DNA of 64,000 bases from Hydrogeniiclostridium mannosilyticum (GTDB lineage: Bacteria; Bacillota; Clostridia; Oscillospirales; Acutalibacteraceae). The notes beneath the pieces were generated by a model. It ran no database searches. It was given only the letters and a program-made list of their open reading frames with translations, and had not been told where the DNA came from. Position 1 is the stretch's first letter, and every line of letters begins with the position of its first letter. The DNA lies in the NCBI RefSeq assembly GCF_003268275.1, contig NZ_QLYR01000002.1, positions 248,001-312,000 of the forward strand, written 5' to 3'. Position numbers and translations under genes: made by a program. This document shows, piece by piece, positions 35,976-45,127 of the stretch.

Positions 35976-37037
35976 TTGTCTTATCAAAATGCAATGGATG
36001 CGATTCAATTAAAGATGCCGGAAAAAATCCCGCGGACGGAGTACTCCGCTAGTGTGTATTGGGGCCTGATCCGGGCGGTCACCGGCATTCCTGTGGACAG
36101 CGGCAGCGGCGAGGCTGTCAAAAGACGGGCGATGATGGCCTTTGAGAAGGCCTGGGATTTTGGCTTTACCTGGTCGGTGCTCACCGGCGCGCCGGTGCTG
36201 GACCAATGCCGCACGCGGATGGGGCACGCCGTTTACGCGGAGGGCGGCACCGACTATGATACCCGCGTGGAATGCCCGTTTACAGAGGTGGGACAGGTAC
36301 TGTCCTTTGACCCGTATGCGGTTTACGGGGAGCGGAACCGGGCGCTGTTGACACAGGAGTACGACGCGCACTATGATATTCTGTGTGCAGAACACCCGGA
36401 CCAGGTCAATATGACCGGTATCTATATTACCATGATTTCTGGCTTGCTGGAGATTTTCGGCTGGGAGATGCTGCTGGAGGGACTGGGAGAGGATTCCGAT
36501 CGCTTCGGGGCGGTAGCAAACCGCTACGCGGACTGGATTCTCCAATATTTTGAGGCGTTGGCAGCCAGTAAATCCGAGGTCGTCATGATCCATGACGACA
36601 TTGTCTGGACCTCGGGCCCCTTTGTCAACCCGCAGTGGTACCGCAAGTATGTATTCCCCAATTATGAAAAGCTTTTTGAGCCCCTGCACCGGGCTGGGAA
36701 GAAGATTCTTTATACCTCGGACGGTACCTTTGACACCTTTGTAGATGATATTGCGGCCTGCGGCGTCAACGGCTTTGTCATGGAGCCTACCACGGATATG
36801 GCCTATATCGCGCGGAAATATGGGAAAACACACTGCTTTGTGGGCAATGCGGATTGTAGAATCCTGACCATGGGAACCAAGGAGGATATTCGCCGCGAGG
36901 TGGAGCGCTGTATGAATATTGGGCGCGATTGCCCGGGCTTCTTCCTGGCGGTGGGCAACCATATTCCCGCTAACGTGCCGGTCGAGAACGCTATTTATTA
37001 TAACCAATGCTATGAGGAGCTGGCCTGGCGCAATTAA
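35976..37037 (+). CDS. Uroporphyrinogen-decarboxylase-fold protein (URO-D family)
   Basis: This 353-residue TIM-barrel protein of the URO-D/MtbA-like superfamily is taken from TTG 35976 because GGGAGGGG lies 7 bases upstream. Barrel features seen are EVVMIHDDIVWTSGPFVNP, KKILYTSDGTFDTFVDDIAAC, VNGFVMEPTTDM and FVGNADCRILTMG. There are no other heme genes nearby, so heme synthesis is unlikely; such orphan proteins more often act as methyltransferases (corrinoid or other C1 carriers) or have unknown catabolic roles. A second member of the family lies at 49598-50743. I cannot assign a substrate. Confidence 0.8.
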   Translation: MSYQNAMDAIQLKMPEKIPRTEYSASVYWGLIRAVTGIPVDSGSGEAVKRRAMMAFEKAWDFGFTWSVLTGAPVLDQCRTRMGHAVYAEGGTDYDTRVECPFTEVGQVLSFDPYAVYGERNRALLTQEYDAHYDILCAEHPDQVNMTGIYITMISGLLEIFGWEMLLEGLGEDSDRFGAVANRYADWILQYFEALAASKSEVVMIHDDIVWTSGPFVNPQWYRKYVFPNYEKLFEPLHRAGKKILYTSDGTFDTFVDDIAACGVNGFVMEPTTDMAYIARKYGKTHCFVGNADCRILTMGTKEDIRREVERCMNIGRDCPGFFLAVGNHIPANVPVENAIYYNQCYEELAWRN

Positions 37038-37241
37038 ACAGGAGAATAGATAAAAATGGATTGAAGAGGACTGGTTCTTTGAACGCATTAAGGGTGGCGG
37101 AAGATTACCGGCTGGGCCTGGGGGAGGGCGGCTGCTTGAGCTTTCACCTAAGCGCCAGCCCCTGTATACAGATTAGGCTGAAGGGAGGCTGCAAAGTCAA
37201 GTATACCGGAGCTGCCCGGTATGCTTTTGTTCAGCCATATC

Positions 37242-37283
37242 AAAAAAGGCGGGCGGAACCATTTGGTTCCGCCTGCCTTTTTG
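37242..37283. terminator. Bidirectional terminator between the URO-D gene and alr
   Basis: AAAAAAGGCGGGCGGAACC (37242-37260) and GGTTCCGCCTGCCTTTTT (37265-37282) form a long stem with T runs on both strands; it can serve both converging genes. Confidence 0.85.
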
Positions 37284-37291
37284 ACTATTGC

Positions 37292-38482
37292 TTATTCAAA
37301 TCCGTCGCAGATATAATCAAGCCGTTCGACGGAGGCGCCGTTTTTCCAGTAGACGCGCGGAACGCGCTTGCTGACGTTGCATAGTAATTCATAGGAGATA
37401 GTGCCGAGCTTTTCCGCCAGCTCCCCGGCAGAGATACCAAGCCCAAAAAGCTCGACCTCATCCTCTGTGCGCACGTCCTGAAGCCCGGTGAGGTCCACCA
37501 TCAGCTGGTCCATACAGATGCGGCCGATGATGGGCACGGGCCGCCCGTGTACCAGCACATAAGCGCCCTGGTCGCACAGGGCGCGGGGGTAACCGTCGGC
37601 ATAGCCGATGGGAACGGTACCGACGGTCATTGGGCGGCTGGCGGTGAAACGGCGTCCATAGCTGACAGATACGCCGGGCTGAATTTCCTTGACCATGGAG
37701 AGGACGCTTTTCAGGGTCATAACGGGCCGGTAGTCCATCCTGCACCGCATTTGCGTAGAGGGGCTGAGGCCGTAAAGGATAATGCCGGGGCGCACCATGT
37801 CCAACTGGTATTCGGGGTAATCCAACACCGCCGCGGAGTTGGCGCAGTGGCGGATGGTGAAGGTGATTCCCCGCCCGGCGAGCGCATCGATGGCGCCGCA
37901 AAAAGCATGGTATTGCGCCTGGGTATATGCCCGCCCGGCTTCGCCCTCGTCCGCGGCGGCAAAGTGTGTGAAGATGCCCTCCGAAACCAGGCCGGGCAGG
38001 CGGCAGGCCGCCGCCATTTCCTCCAGTGCCTTGCCGTCCTGATCCGGGTGCTGGTAAAAGAAACCAATGCGCGACATGCCGGTATCTACCTTGATGTGGC
38101 TTTTAATCTGTACGTCCATCCGCACCGCACATCGTGAGAGCTCCCTGGCGTAATCGAGTGAATAGACCGCCTGAGAAACCTTCAGCGCATCCAGCTGCCC
38201 CGCCATGGCGGGGGGCGTGTAGCCGAGAATCAGAATCGGCAGCCGGATGCCGCCTGCGCGGAGCTGGGAGGCCTCCTCCAGATTGGAAACGGCGAACCAG
38301 TCGGCGCCAAGCTCCTCGTACTCCTTGCAGAGCACAACCGCTCCGTGCCCGTAACCATCCGCTTTGACTACACAGCAGATTTTTGTCTGCGGCTTCAGCC
38401 GCGCCTTAATTTCATGAAAATTATGGGCCAACGCCTCCAGGTCAATTTCGGCCCAGGTGCGCTTTAAATCAATGATACTCAT
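37292..38482 (-). CDS. alr: Alanine racemase
   Basis: This 396-residue PLP enzyme makes D-alanine for peptidoglycan and, in spore formers, for germination control. The PLP lysine is Lys40 in CVVKADGYGHG, followed by the N-terminal barrel (DTGMSRIGF, HCANSAAVL) and the C-terminal beta domain with the catalytic Tyr near 274 in PIGYADGYPR. It has full family length. It lies 18 bp downstream of purL on the same strand, so the two may be co-transcribed. A bidirectional terminator follows. Confidence 0.95.
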   Translation of the reverse strand: MSIIDLKRTWAEIDLEALAHNFHEIKARLKPQTKICCVVKADGYGHGAVVLCKEYEELGADWFAVSNLEEASQLRAGGIRLPILILGYTPPAMAGQLDALKVSQAVYSLDYARELSRCAVRMDVQIKSHIKVDTGMSRIGFFYQHPDQDGKALEEMAAACRLPGLVSEGIFTHFAAADEGEAGRAYTQAQYHAFCGAIDALAGRGITFTIRHCANSAAVLDYPEYQLDMVRPGIILYGLSPSTQMRCRMDYRPVMTLKSVLSMVKEIQPGVSVSYGRRFTASRPMTVGTVPIGYADGYPRALCDQGAYVLVHGRPVPIIGRICMDQLMVDLTGLQDVRTEDEVELFGLGISAGELAEKLGTISYELLCNVSKRVPRVYWKNGASVERLDYICDGFE

Positions 38483-38500
38483 TCGGTTGCATTCCTTTAC

Positions 38501-41500
38501 TCAGCGGAAATAAGCCACGCCGGATTCAAAAATACGTTGATCCTTTTCAAAGGGAACGTTTTTATAAAGATGGCTGCCCTTGCGTTCCGAGTGGCCCATC
38601 TTGCCGAGGATGCGCCCGTCGGGGCTGGTGATGCCCTCAACAGCGCAGACGGATCCGTTGGGGTTCCAGGGGATTTCACCGCTTGGTATGCCTTCAGGCG
38701 TTACATATTGGGTAGCGATTTGGCCATTGGCAATGAGCTGCTTCATGGTCCGCCCGTCCGCGACAAAGCGGCCCTCGCCATGGGAGACCGGAACCGCAAA
38801 TACATCGCCAGCCTGGACGCCGGAGAACCAAGGCGATTTCACGCTGGTGACGCGCGTATAGGCCATGTGGGAAACGTGGCGGCCCAGCGTGTTAAAGGTC
38901 AGCGTGGGGGCGTTGTCAGCCGGTTCGGTAATTCTGCCATAGGGTACCAGGCCCAGCTTGATTAAAGCCTGGAAGCCGTTGCAGATGCCGAGCATCAGGC
39001 CGTCGCGTTTTTCCAACAGGCCGGCGACCGCCTCGGAGATGCGCGGGTTGCGGAAGGTGGTGGCGATGAATTTGCCAGAACCGTCGGGCTCGTCGCCGCC
39101 GGAGAAGCCGCCGGGCAGCATGATAATTTGAGATTGCCGGATCATTTGCTCCATGCGGCCAATGGTCTCTTCGATGCCCTCGGGAGACAGGTTTCGCACC
39201 ACAAGGATCTGCGGGTCGGCGCCGGCTGCCTCAAAGGCGCGCGCGGTGTCATATTCCGTATTGGTGCCGGGGAAAACCGGGATAAAGACCCGCGGACGGG
39301 CCGCTGCTCCCAAATGAACCGACGGGGCTTTAGCGGAGCGTTCGCCGTAAAGCGGAATTTCCTCGCTCAACGGTACCGCCTTTTCCCGGGTGGGGAATAC
39401 CTTTTCCAGTGTGGAGTCCCAGGCGGCAGCCAGATCGTCCAGCGGCAGTACGGCGCCGTCCAGCACAATTTCCGGGGCCTCGGTGACCGTGCCGACTAGG
39501 AAGGCCTCCGCAGGCAGCCCGGCATCCGCCGCAAGCTCAACGACCAGAGATCCGGATACCGGCGCAAACAGCGTGAGCGGGTCGCGCATGGTTTTCTCCA
39601 GCCGGACACCCAGGCGGTTGCCGAAGGCCATCTTGGCGACGGCGGCGGCAATGCCGCCCTCCTTGACGACAGAAGCGGAGAGAATGGATTGATTTTCAAT
39701 CAAGGTCCGGATTTTTTCATACCAGGCGGGCAGCTCCTCCCACTTTGGCAGCAGCGTGCCGTTGTCCTCGGGCAGCGGGAACGCCGCAACGCGGGAGCCC
39801 GCCTTTTGCAGGGCCGCGCTCAGCGTTTTGCTGGCCTTGGTCATGGTAACGGCAAAGCTGACCAGCGTCGGAGGGACGTCCAAATCCTCAAAGCTGCCGG
39901 ACATGCTGTCCTTGCCGCCGATGGCGGGCAGACCCAGCTTCAGCTGGGCGGTTAAAGCGCCGAGCAGGGCTGCCGCGGGTTTGCCCCAACGCTCCGGCTT
40001 GTCGCGCAGGCGCTCAAAATATTCCTGGAAGGTAAGGCGCGCCTTCATAGGATCCGCGCCCACGGCGGCGAGCTTAGAAAGGCTTTCCACCACGGCGTAA
40101 GCCGCGCCGTGGAAAGGAGAAAAGCGGGAAATGCCCGGAATAAAGCCATAACTCATGGCGGTAGCGTCATCGGTTTCGCCGTGGTCCACGGGAACCTTGG
40201 CAACCATGGCGTCCTCAGGAGTCAACTGGTATTTGCCGGCATAGGGCATGAGCACCGTTGCCGCGCCGATGGAGGCATCAAAGCGCTCCACCAGCCCGCG
40301 CTGTCCGCAGACCTCCAAGCGGGCCAGGTTTTCCCGGAAGGCTTGCGCCAGCGGCTTATCCCTCAGCACGGCGGGCACCTGGTTGCGGTAATAGGCGCCG
40401 GCCTCTGGGGCCTCTATCCGCACGTCGGCCTCCTGTGTGACGCCGTTTGTGTCCAGGAAGGAGCGCGCAATATCGACGATGCGGTCGCCGCGCCAGGTCA
40501 TGCGCAGGCGCGGGCTTTCCGTGACTTCGGCCACAACGCAGGCGTCCAGGTTCTCCTTGGCCGCCTCCGCGATGAAACGGTCTACATCTGCGGCAGCCAG
40601 CACCACAGCCATGCGCTCCTGGCTTTCGGAAATTGCCAGCTCAGTGCCGTCCAGGCCTTCATATTTTTTCGGAACACGGTCGAGCTCAATGGCAAGGCCG
40701 TCCGCCAGCTCGCCGATGGCAACGCAGACGCCGCCTGCGCCAAAATCGTTGCAGCGCTTGATGAGTTGGGAAACCTGCGGGTTGCGGAACAGGCGCTGCA
40801 GCTTGCGCTCGGTCGGCGGGTTACCCTTCTGAACCTCCGCGCCGCAAACTTCAACCGATTGCAGGGTGTGCGCCTTGCTGGAGCCCGTAGCGCCGCCGAT
40901 GCCGTCGCGGCCCGTGGCGCCGCCAAGCAGAACCACCACGTCGCCGGGGGCGGGGCGTTCACGTACAACATTGCTCTTTGGCGAGGCGCCGATTACCGCG
41001 CCGATCTCCAGGCGTTTTGCCACATAGCCGGGGTCGTAGAGCTCCGTGACCTGTCCGGTGGCCAGGCCGATCTGGTTGCCGTAGGAGCTGTAGCCCTGCG
41101 CGGCCCCTGTGGTGATTTTGCGTGAGGGCAGCTTGCCTTCCAGCGTCTTTTCAAAGGGCACGGTCGGGTCACCGGAGCCGGTCACACGCATGGCCTGGTA
41201 AACATAAGAGCGTCCGGAAAGCGGGTCGCGGATTGCGCCGCCAAGGCAGGTAGCCGCACCGCCGAAAGGTTCAATTTCCGTCGGGTGGTTGTGTGTTTCA
41301 TTTTTGAACTGAATCAGCCAGGGCTCGGTTTTGCCGTCGATGGTAACCGGCGCCTCGATGGAGCAGGCGTTAATTTCCTCACTGAGATCTAGGTCGGGAA
41401 TCAGGCCGCGCTTACGCAGCAGCTTCATGCCAATGACTGCCATATCCATCAGTGAGACAGGCTTTTGCTCCGCGAGGCCGCCATACACCTCGCCGCGGGC

Positions 41501-42286
41501 GTCCATATAGGCGTCCAGCGCCTGCTGAATGGCGCCGCTTACGGCCTGCTGCCGGCTTTTTTCAATTTCAATGGTTCTCAGGCGGGTGGAAAAGGTCGTA
41601 TGGCGGCAGTGGTCGCTCCAGTAGGTGTCAATGACGCGCAGCTCCGTCACGGAGGGGTCGCGGTGCTCCTGATCGGAAAAATAATGCTGGCAGAAAGCAA
41701 GATCCTCCAGGCTCATGGCAAAGCCCATGGTGTCATAATACCGCTTCAGCTCCTCCGCATTCCAGGTAATAAAGCCGCTTACCCGTGCAACGCTGGCAGG
41801 GACGTCTGCCTGCTGCTCCAGTGTCTCGGGCTTTTCCAAAGAAGCCAGGCGGCTTTCTACCGGGTTGATCAGGTAGGATTTGATTTTCTCCATCTCCCCG
41901 GCAGAAACATCTCCGGCGACAGCTACCACACGGGCGGTCACCACAGTGGGCCGCTCCCCCTGTGTGAGCAGCTGCACGCACTGCGCGGCGGAGTCTGCGC
42001 GCTGGTCATACTGGCCGGGTAGGTACTCCATGGCAAAAACCTGGTAGCCCGCCGGAACCGGATAGACCTCATCATAGACGTCGTCTACATTAGGCTCAGA
42101 AAAAATCGTGGTGCGCGCCGCGGCAAACTCCTCCGGCTTGAGGCCGGAAATGTCATAGCGGTTGAGCAGTTTTACATCCGTAACGCCGAGAAGGCCTAGG
42201 TTTTGGCGCAGGTCGTCGCAGACCTGCCGGGCCGCTACATCGAACCCGGGCTTTTTTTCTACAAATACTCTGATAACGTCAGACAT
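38501..42286 (-). CDS. purL: Phosphoribosylformylglycinamidine synthase, fused single-chain form
   Basis: This 1261-residue purine-synthesis enzyme converts FGAR to FGAM with ATP and glutamine. It combines the PurS-like N-terminal region (about 1-90), two AIR-synthase-like ATP domains (YWSDHCRHTTF, FKNETHNHPTEIEPFGGAATCLGGAIRD, VVLLGGATGRDGIGGATGSS; then IGGKDSMSGSF) and a C-terminal class I glutaminase (about 1000-1261) with Cys in LGICNGFQALIKLG and the His/Glu pair in VSHGEGRF. This fused form occurs in many clostridia and differs from the B. subtilis three-subunit set. Start ATG 42286 has CGGGGGAAAT upstream. No other pur genes are nearby in the window. Confidence 0.96.
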   Translation of the reverse strand: MSDVIRVFVEKKPGFDVAARQVCDDLRQNLGLLGVTDVKLLNRYDISGLKPEEFAAARTTIFSEPNVDDVYDEVYPVPAGYQVFAMEYLPGQYDQRADSAAQCVQLLTQGERPTVVTARVVAVAGDVSAGEMEKIKSYLINPVESRLASLEKPETLEQQADVPASVARVSGFITWNAEELKRYYDTMGFAMSLEDLAFCQHYFSDQEHRDPSVTELRVIDTYWSDHCRHTTFSTRLRTIEIEKSRQQAVSGAIQQALDAYMDARGEVYGGLAEQKPVSLMDMAVIGMKLLRKRGLIPDLDLSEEINACSIEAPVTIDGKTEPWLIQFKNETHNHPTEIEPFGGAATCLGGAIRDPLSGRSYVYQAMRVTGSGDPTVPFEKTLEGKLPSRKITTGAAQGYSSYGNQIGLATGQVTELYDPGYVAKRLEIGAVIGASPKSNVVRERPAPGDVVVLLGGATGRDGIGGATGSSKAHTLQSVEVCGAEVQKGNPPTERKLQRLFRNPQVSQLIKRCNDFGAGGVCVAIGELADGLAIELDRVPKKYEGLDGTELAISESQERMAVVLAAADVDRFIAEAAKENLDACVVAEVTESPRLRMTWRGDRIVDIARSFLDTNGVTQEADVRIEAPEAGAYYRNQVPAVLRDKPLAQAFRENLARLEVCGQRGLVERFDASIGAATVLMPYAGKYQLTPEDAMVAKVPVDHGETDDATAMSYGFIPGISRFSPFHGAAYAVVESLSKLAAVGADPMKARLTFQEYFERLRDKPERWGKPAAALLGALTAQLKLGLPAIGGKDSMSGSFEDLDVPPTLVSFAVTMTKASKTLSAALQKAGSRVAAFPLPEDNGTLLPKWEELPAWYEKIRTLIENQSILSASVVKEGGIAAAVAKMAFGNRLGVRLEKTMRDPLTLFAPVSGSLVVELAADAGLPAEAFLVGTVTEAPEIVLDGAVLPLDDLAAAWDSTLEKVFPTREKAVPLSEEIPLYGERSAKAPSVHLGAAARPRVFIPVFPGTNTEYDTARAFEAAGADPQILVVRNLSPEGIEETIGRMEQMIRQSQIIMLPGGFSGGDEPDGSGKFIATTFRNPRISEAVAGLLEKRDGLMLGICNGFQALIKLGLVPYGRITEPADNAPTLTFNTLGRHVSHMAYTRVTSVKSPWFSGVQAGDVFAVPVSHGEGRFVADGRTMKQLIANGQIATQYVTPEGIPSGEIPWNPNGSVCAVEGITSPDGRILGKMGHSERKGSHLYKNVPFEKDQRIFESGVAYFR

Positions 42287-42621
42287 ATTTCCCCCGTTCC
42301 GGCCAAAAGGCCAACTGTAAAATTCCTATTTATTCTGTTTTATATTTTATCATATTATGAGGTGGGAATAAAGGGGATAAGGTGCACAATTTCCGCGCCG
42401 GCTTTTCCGATCCCTTGTGGCGGATTTTTGCAGAGATGCGGCTTACGTCCGTTGCAGCGAGGTTCCCAGGGTCTGCTGTGGAAAACTTATACAGCGATAT
42501 TGTCATCGATACACGGATATCTCCCGGCTTCATAGCGCACCGCGCCCAGATCGGTATGCAACCGTGTGCCTTGTGCCGGAGGCCGAAGCAACTGCCAGGG
42601 ATTAATTGCCCCGGCGGGTAT

Positions 42622-42650
42622 TTGACAATGAATTTAATCTTAGCTATAAT
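42622..42650 (+). promoter_or_regulatory. Perfect consensus promoter of the glycosyltransferase gene
   Basis: TTGACA (42622-42627), 17 bp, TATAAT (42645-42650). The region 42287-42621 upstream has no gene I can support. Confidence 0.8.
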
Positions 42651-42702
42651 TAATTTTATAAAATAAGGGAAATGCATCCCTGAATATGGAAAGGTGGACG
42701 TA

Positions 42703-43680
42703 ATGCCTGAAATTACGGTGATTGTCCCGGTTTATAAGGTGGAACCCTATTTGGAGACCTGTGTTAATTCAATATTGGCGCAGACTTTTACGGATTATGA
42801 GATTTTATTGATAGATGATGGCTCACCGGATAGTTGCGGCGAGATATGTGATGCATTCGAAAAAAAGTATCCTTTTATTAAGGCGGTTCATTGTGAAAAT
42901 GGTGGGTTAAGCGCTGCACGTAATGTTGGAATAACGCAGGCAAAGGGCAGGTATTTATCATTCATTGATAGCGATGATTTTATCGCGCCCGATATGCTGG
43001 AAACGCTTTACCGCTTGATAACGGACAATCAGGCAGATATTTCCGCCTGTGGAATAATGGACTGCTTTGGGGAACGGAAAACGCTTCGCTGCCCTGCCGG
43101 GCAAACGATTATTTGCGATGCCGAGAAGGGGATCCGTATTATTCTAGCGGGGGAGAAGCTGTCTGTAAATGCAGTAAATAAATTATATAAAAAGAGTTTA
43201 TTTGATAATATTCGTTTCCCTGTCGGTAAGACAAGCGAAGACGCTTTCGTAATGATTAAGCTCTTTGGCCTGGCGGCTACAGTTGCAATTACGACAGACC
43301 CAAAATATTTTTATATTCATCGGGAAGATAGTATTACAACGAAGGATTACCGCCCAAGTGACCTAGCGGTAATAGAGGCCTATGAACAAAATTTTCAATA
43401 TATCAGGAAGGCTTATCCGTCGTTGGAGCAGCAGGCGGAGTTTCGGTGGCTGTGGTCTTATTGGTATATTTTAGAGAAAATGGTATTCAGTACAAAAATG
43501 GAGTATGACGGGGATCGAAAAAAGATCATTCTTTTTTTGCGGAAGAAGATGGGGCGTGTTCTGAGAAACCCCTATTTCAGTAAAAAGCGTAAATTAGTGG
43601 CGTTAACCCTGATGATTAATTGGAACCTATATCGGAGGATTACCCTTAAGCAAAAAAGCTACAGAAGAAAAAATATTTAG
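42703..43680 (+). CDS. Family 2 glycosyltransferase
   Basis: This 325-residue enzyme has the GT-A fold: EITVIVPVYKVEPYLETCVNSIL at the start, LLIDDGSPDSCGEICD, NGGLSAARNVGI and the metal-binding SFIDSDDFI (DxD-type, about 90). The start is ATG 42703, as the AAAGGTGG ribosome site overlaps the GTG at 42694. The C-terminal half (about 215-325) is basic and Tyr/Lys-rich with no clear membrane segment. GT2 enzymes of this kind build capsule, wall teichoic or exopolysaccharide chains. It is alone, much more AT-rich than its neighbours and framed by its own promoter and terminator, so it was probably acquired by transfer. Confidence 0.9.
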   Translation: MPEITVIVPVYKVEPYLETCVNSILAQTFTDYEILLIDDGSPDSCGEICDAFEKKYPFIKAVHCENGGLSAARNVGITQAKGRYLSFIDSDDFIAPDMLETLYRLITDNQADISACGIMDCFGERKTLRCPAGQTIICDAEKGIRIILAGEKLSVNAVNKLYKKSLFDNIRFPVGKTSEDAFVMIKLFGLAATVAITTDPKYFYIHREDSITTKDYRPSDLAVIEAYEQNFQYIRKAYPSLEQQAEFRWLWSYWYILEKMVFSTKMEYDGDRKKIILFLRKKMGRVLRNPYFSKKRKLVALTLMINWNLYRRITLKQKSYRRKNI

Positions 43681-43681
43681 A

Positions 43682-43725
43682 GCACGAAATCGGAGGCGGG
43701 GCTACCCCCGCCTCCGATTTCGTGC
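43682..43725. terminator. Perfect 19-bp bidirectional terminator
   Basis: GCACGAAATCGGAGGCGGG (43682-43700) and CCCGCCTCCGATTTCGTGC (43707-43725) flank a 6-base loop, between the converging glycosyltransferase and DUF4317 genes. The stem is unusually long. Confidence 0.8.
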
Positions 43726-43735
43726 CTTTATCCGG

Positions 43736-44875
43736 TTACGCCTCCCCGGTGATGCGGATATCGATGCCGTTGACCTCCACACCCTCGTCAGCGCGGATAA
43801 GGATGTATCTGGCGCCATTGAGGATGCGGGTTTCAATCAGGTCGCTGCGTTCCGGGTTCACCCGGATGGTGACGTCGGGCGTCCGGACCTCAAACTGCCG
43901 GTCATCGACGAGGTTGCGCGGGCTGAGGCAGGTGTCCGCGCCAAACTCGGCGTCATATTTCCGGTCGAAGGCCGCGACGTGTTCCCCGGACACACCGCTG
44001 TGCTCCAGCACGCTCTTGACCGTATCCTTTGAGACGACCAGCGGTTCCGGTTCTTTATTCGCCTTATGCTCCTCAATCATCTCGCGGAATTGCTCGTGAA
44101 CCGTTTGAAGCACATCGTAATGGCATTCTTCGGCAAGCGTTTCGCTCAAAATACTCTGGAAGGCTTCCTTTTGCTCAGCGGCGGGAACGGGGGCCTCCAG
44201 GCGGAAAACCGCCTCAATGAACTCCGGGTGGTTCTCTGTGAGGTTGCGGGTATAGTACAGGGCATTGTATATGTTGGTGCTTCGGTCGTCAAAGGCCGGG
44301 AAGAGGAAACCGAGCTCCGGCGGAGAAACAAGCCAGTCCGGCCTTAAGCTGTGGAAGGAATTTTCGGGAACATAGTAGCAGAGTGCCGGCTTGGTCATTT
44401 TTACCGGGCAGACACTGCACAAAATGTAAGAATAAATCTCTGATGAGGCATCGTCCAGCGTTTCCCCGTCCTTGGAGCGGAAGGGGACGTCATAGGTGTC
44501 ATGGGCAAGCAGAATCAGATAAGGCCCCTCCAAATTGACCGCATCGATAACGCGTTGGTAGAAGGCCCGCACCGCATCGTCCTCCTTGAGGGAGGAGCCC
44601 CGCAGCGCCATCAACAGCTTGTGCTCCTCGCCGTCCACCACCTGCTCGGTGGCAAAGGCGAGGCCGACCAGATTTTTGCCCAGCGTCCCGGAGAGGGTGC
44701 GCTTCAGGGTGGTGAGGATTTTTTCCCCCTCTTCCTGCGGCATCAGGGCGAGCGATTGATCAAACTCAGAGACAATCTCCCGTTTATCGTTGACATAGCA
44801 GCCGCGCACATGGGTGATATTGCTTTTATCGGGGCGGAACCGGCGGCGGATTTCCGCTATTTCTTTTTCATTCAT
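43736..44875 (-). CDS. DUF4317 family protein
   Basis: This 379-residue soluble protein is taken from ATG 44875 (MNEKEIAEIRRRFRPDKSN), with AAAGGACTGTGAAT upstream; a 27-codon extension lacks a ribosome site. The opening plus ITHVRGCYVNDKREIVSEF is the hallmark of DUF4317, a family almost confined to clostridia, with no known function. Other family-like stretches are YLILLAHDTYDVPFRSKDG and YILCSVCPVKMTKPALCYY. There is no signal peptide or membrane segment. It has its own unit between two terminators; no neighbour hints at a role. Confidence 0.85.
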   Translation of the reverse strand: MNEKEIAEIRRRFRPDKSNITHVRGCYVNDKREIVSEFDQSLALMPQEEGEKILTTLKRTLSGTLGKNLVGLAFATEQVVDGEEHKLLMALRGSSLKEDDAVRAFYQRVIDAVNLEGPYLILLAHDTYDVPFRSKDGETLDDASSEIYSYILCSVCPVKMTKPALCYYVPENSFHSLRPDWLVSPPELGFLFPAFDDRSTNIYNALYYTRNLTENHPEFIEAVFRLEAPVPAAEQKEAFQSILSETLAEECHYDVLQTVHEQFREMIEEHKANKEPEPLVVSKDTVKSVLEHSGVSGEHVAAFDRKYDAEFGADTCLSPRNLVDDRQFEVRTPDVTIRVNPERSDLIETRILNGARYILIRADEGVEVNGIDIRITGEA

Positions 44876-45081
44876 ATTCACAGTCCTTTTCTGATTCCAT
44901 TCATTGAAATCGTTGGAATTTTTATTCATTATAGCACATGGGCGCGCCTGCTTCAAAATAATCTTGCTGTAGGATAGAGCGGAAAGCGGGGGGATTGCGT
45001 CGAGGCTGCGGCGATAAAATGTTTTTCCCGGGAGTGAAAAGCACCGGCAATATTTTTAAATAGAATCCGGTTGTAAAATAC

Positions 45082-45109
45082 AAAAAAGGCAGCATAAACG
45101 CTGCCTTTT
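45082..45109. terminator. Terminator of the FGGY kinase operon
   Basis: AAAAAAGGCAGC (45082-45093) with GCTGCCTTTT (45100-45109). On the minus strand the stem is followed by TTTTTTG, ending the kinase operon. Confidence 0.8.
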
Positions 45110-45127
45110 GAACGGATGGAAAACGCT

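Noticed and set aside
42382-42666. 94-residue ORF upstream of the glycosyltransferase
   Set aside because: It runs into the consensus promoter, has no ribosome site and no recognisable motif.
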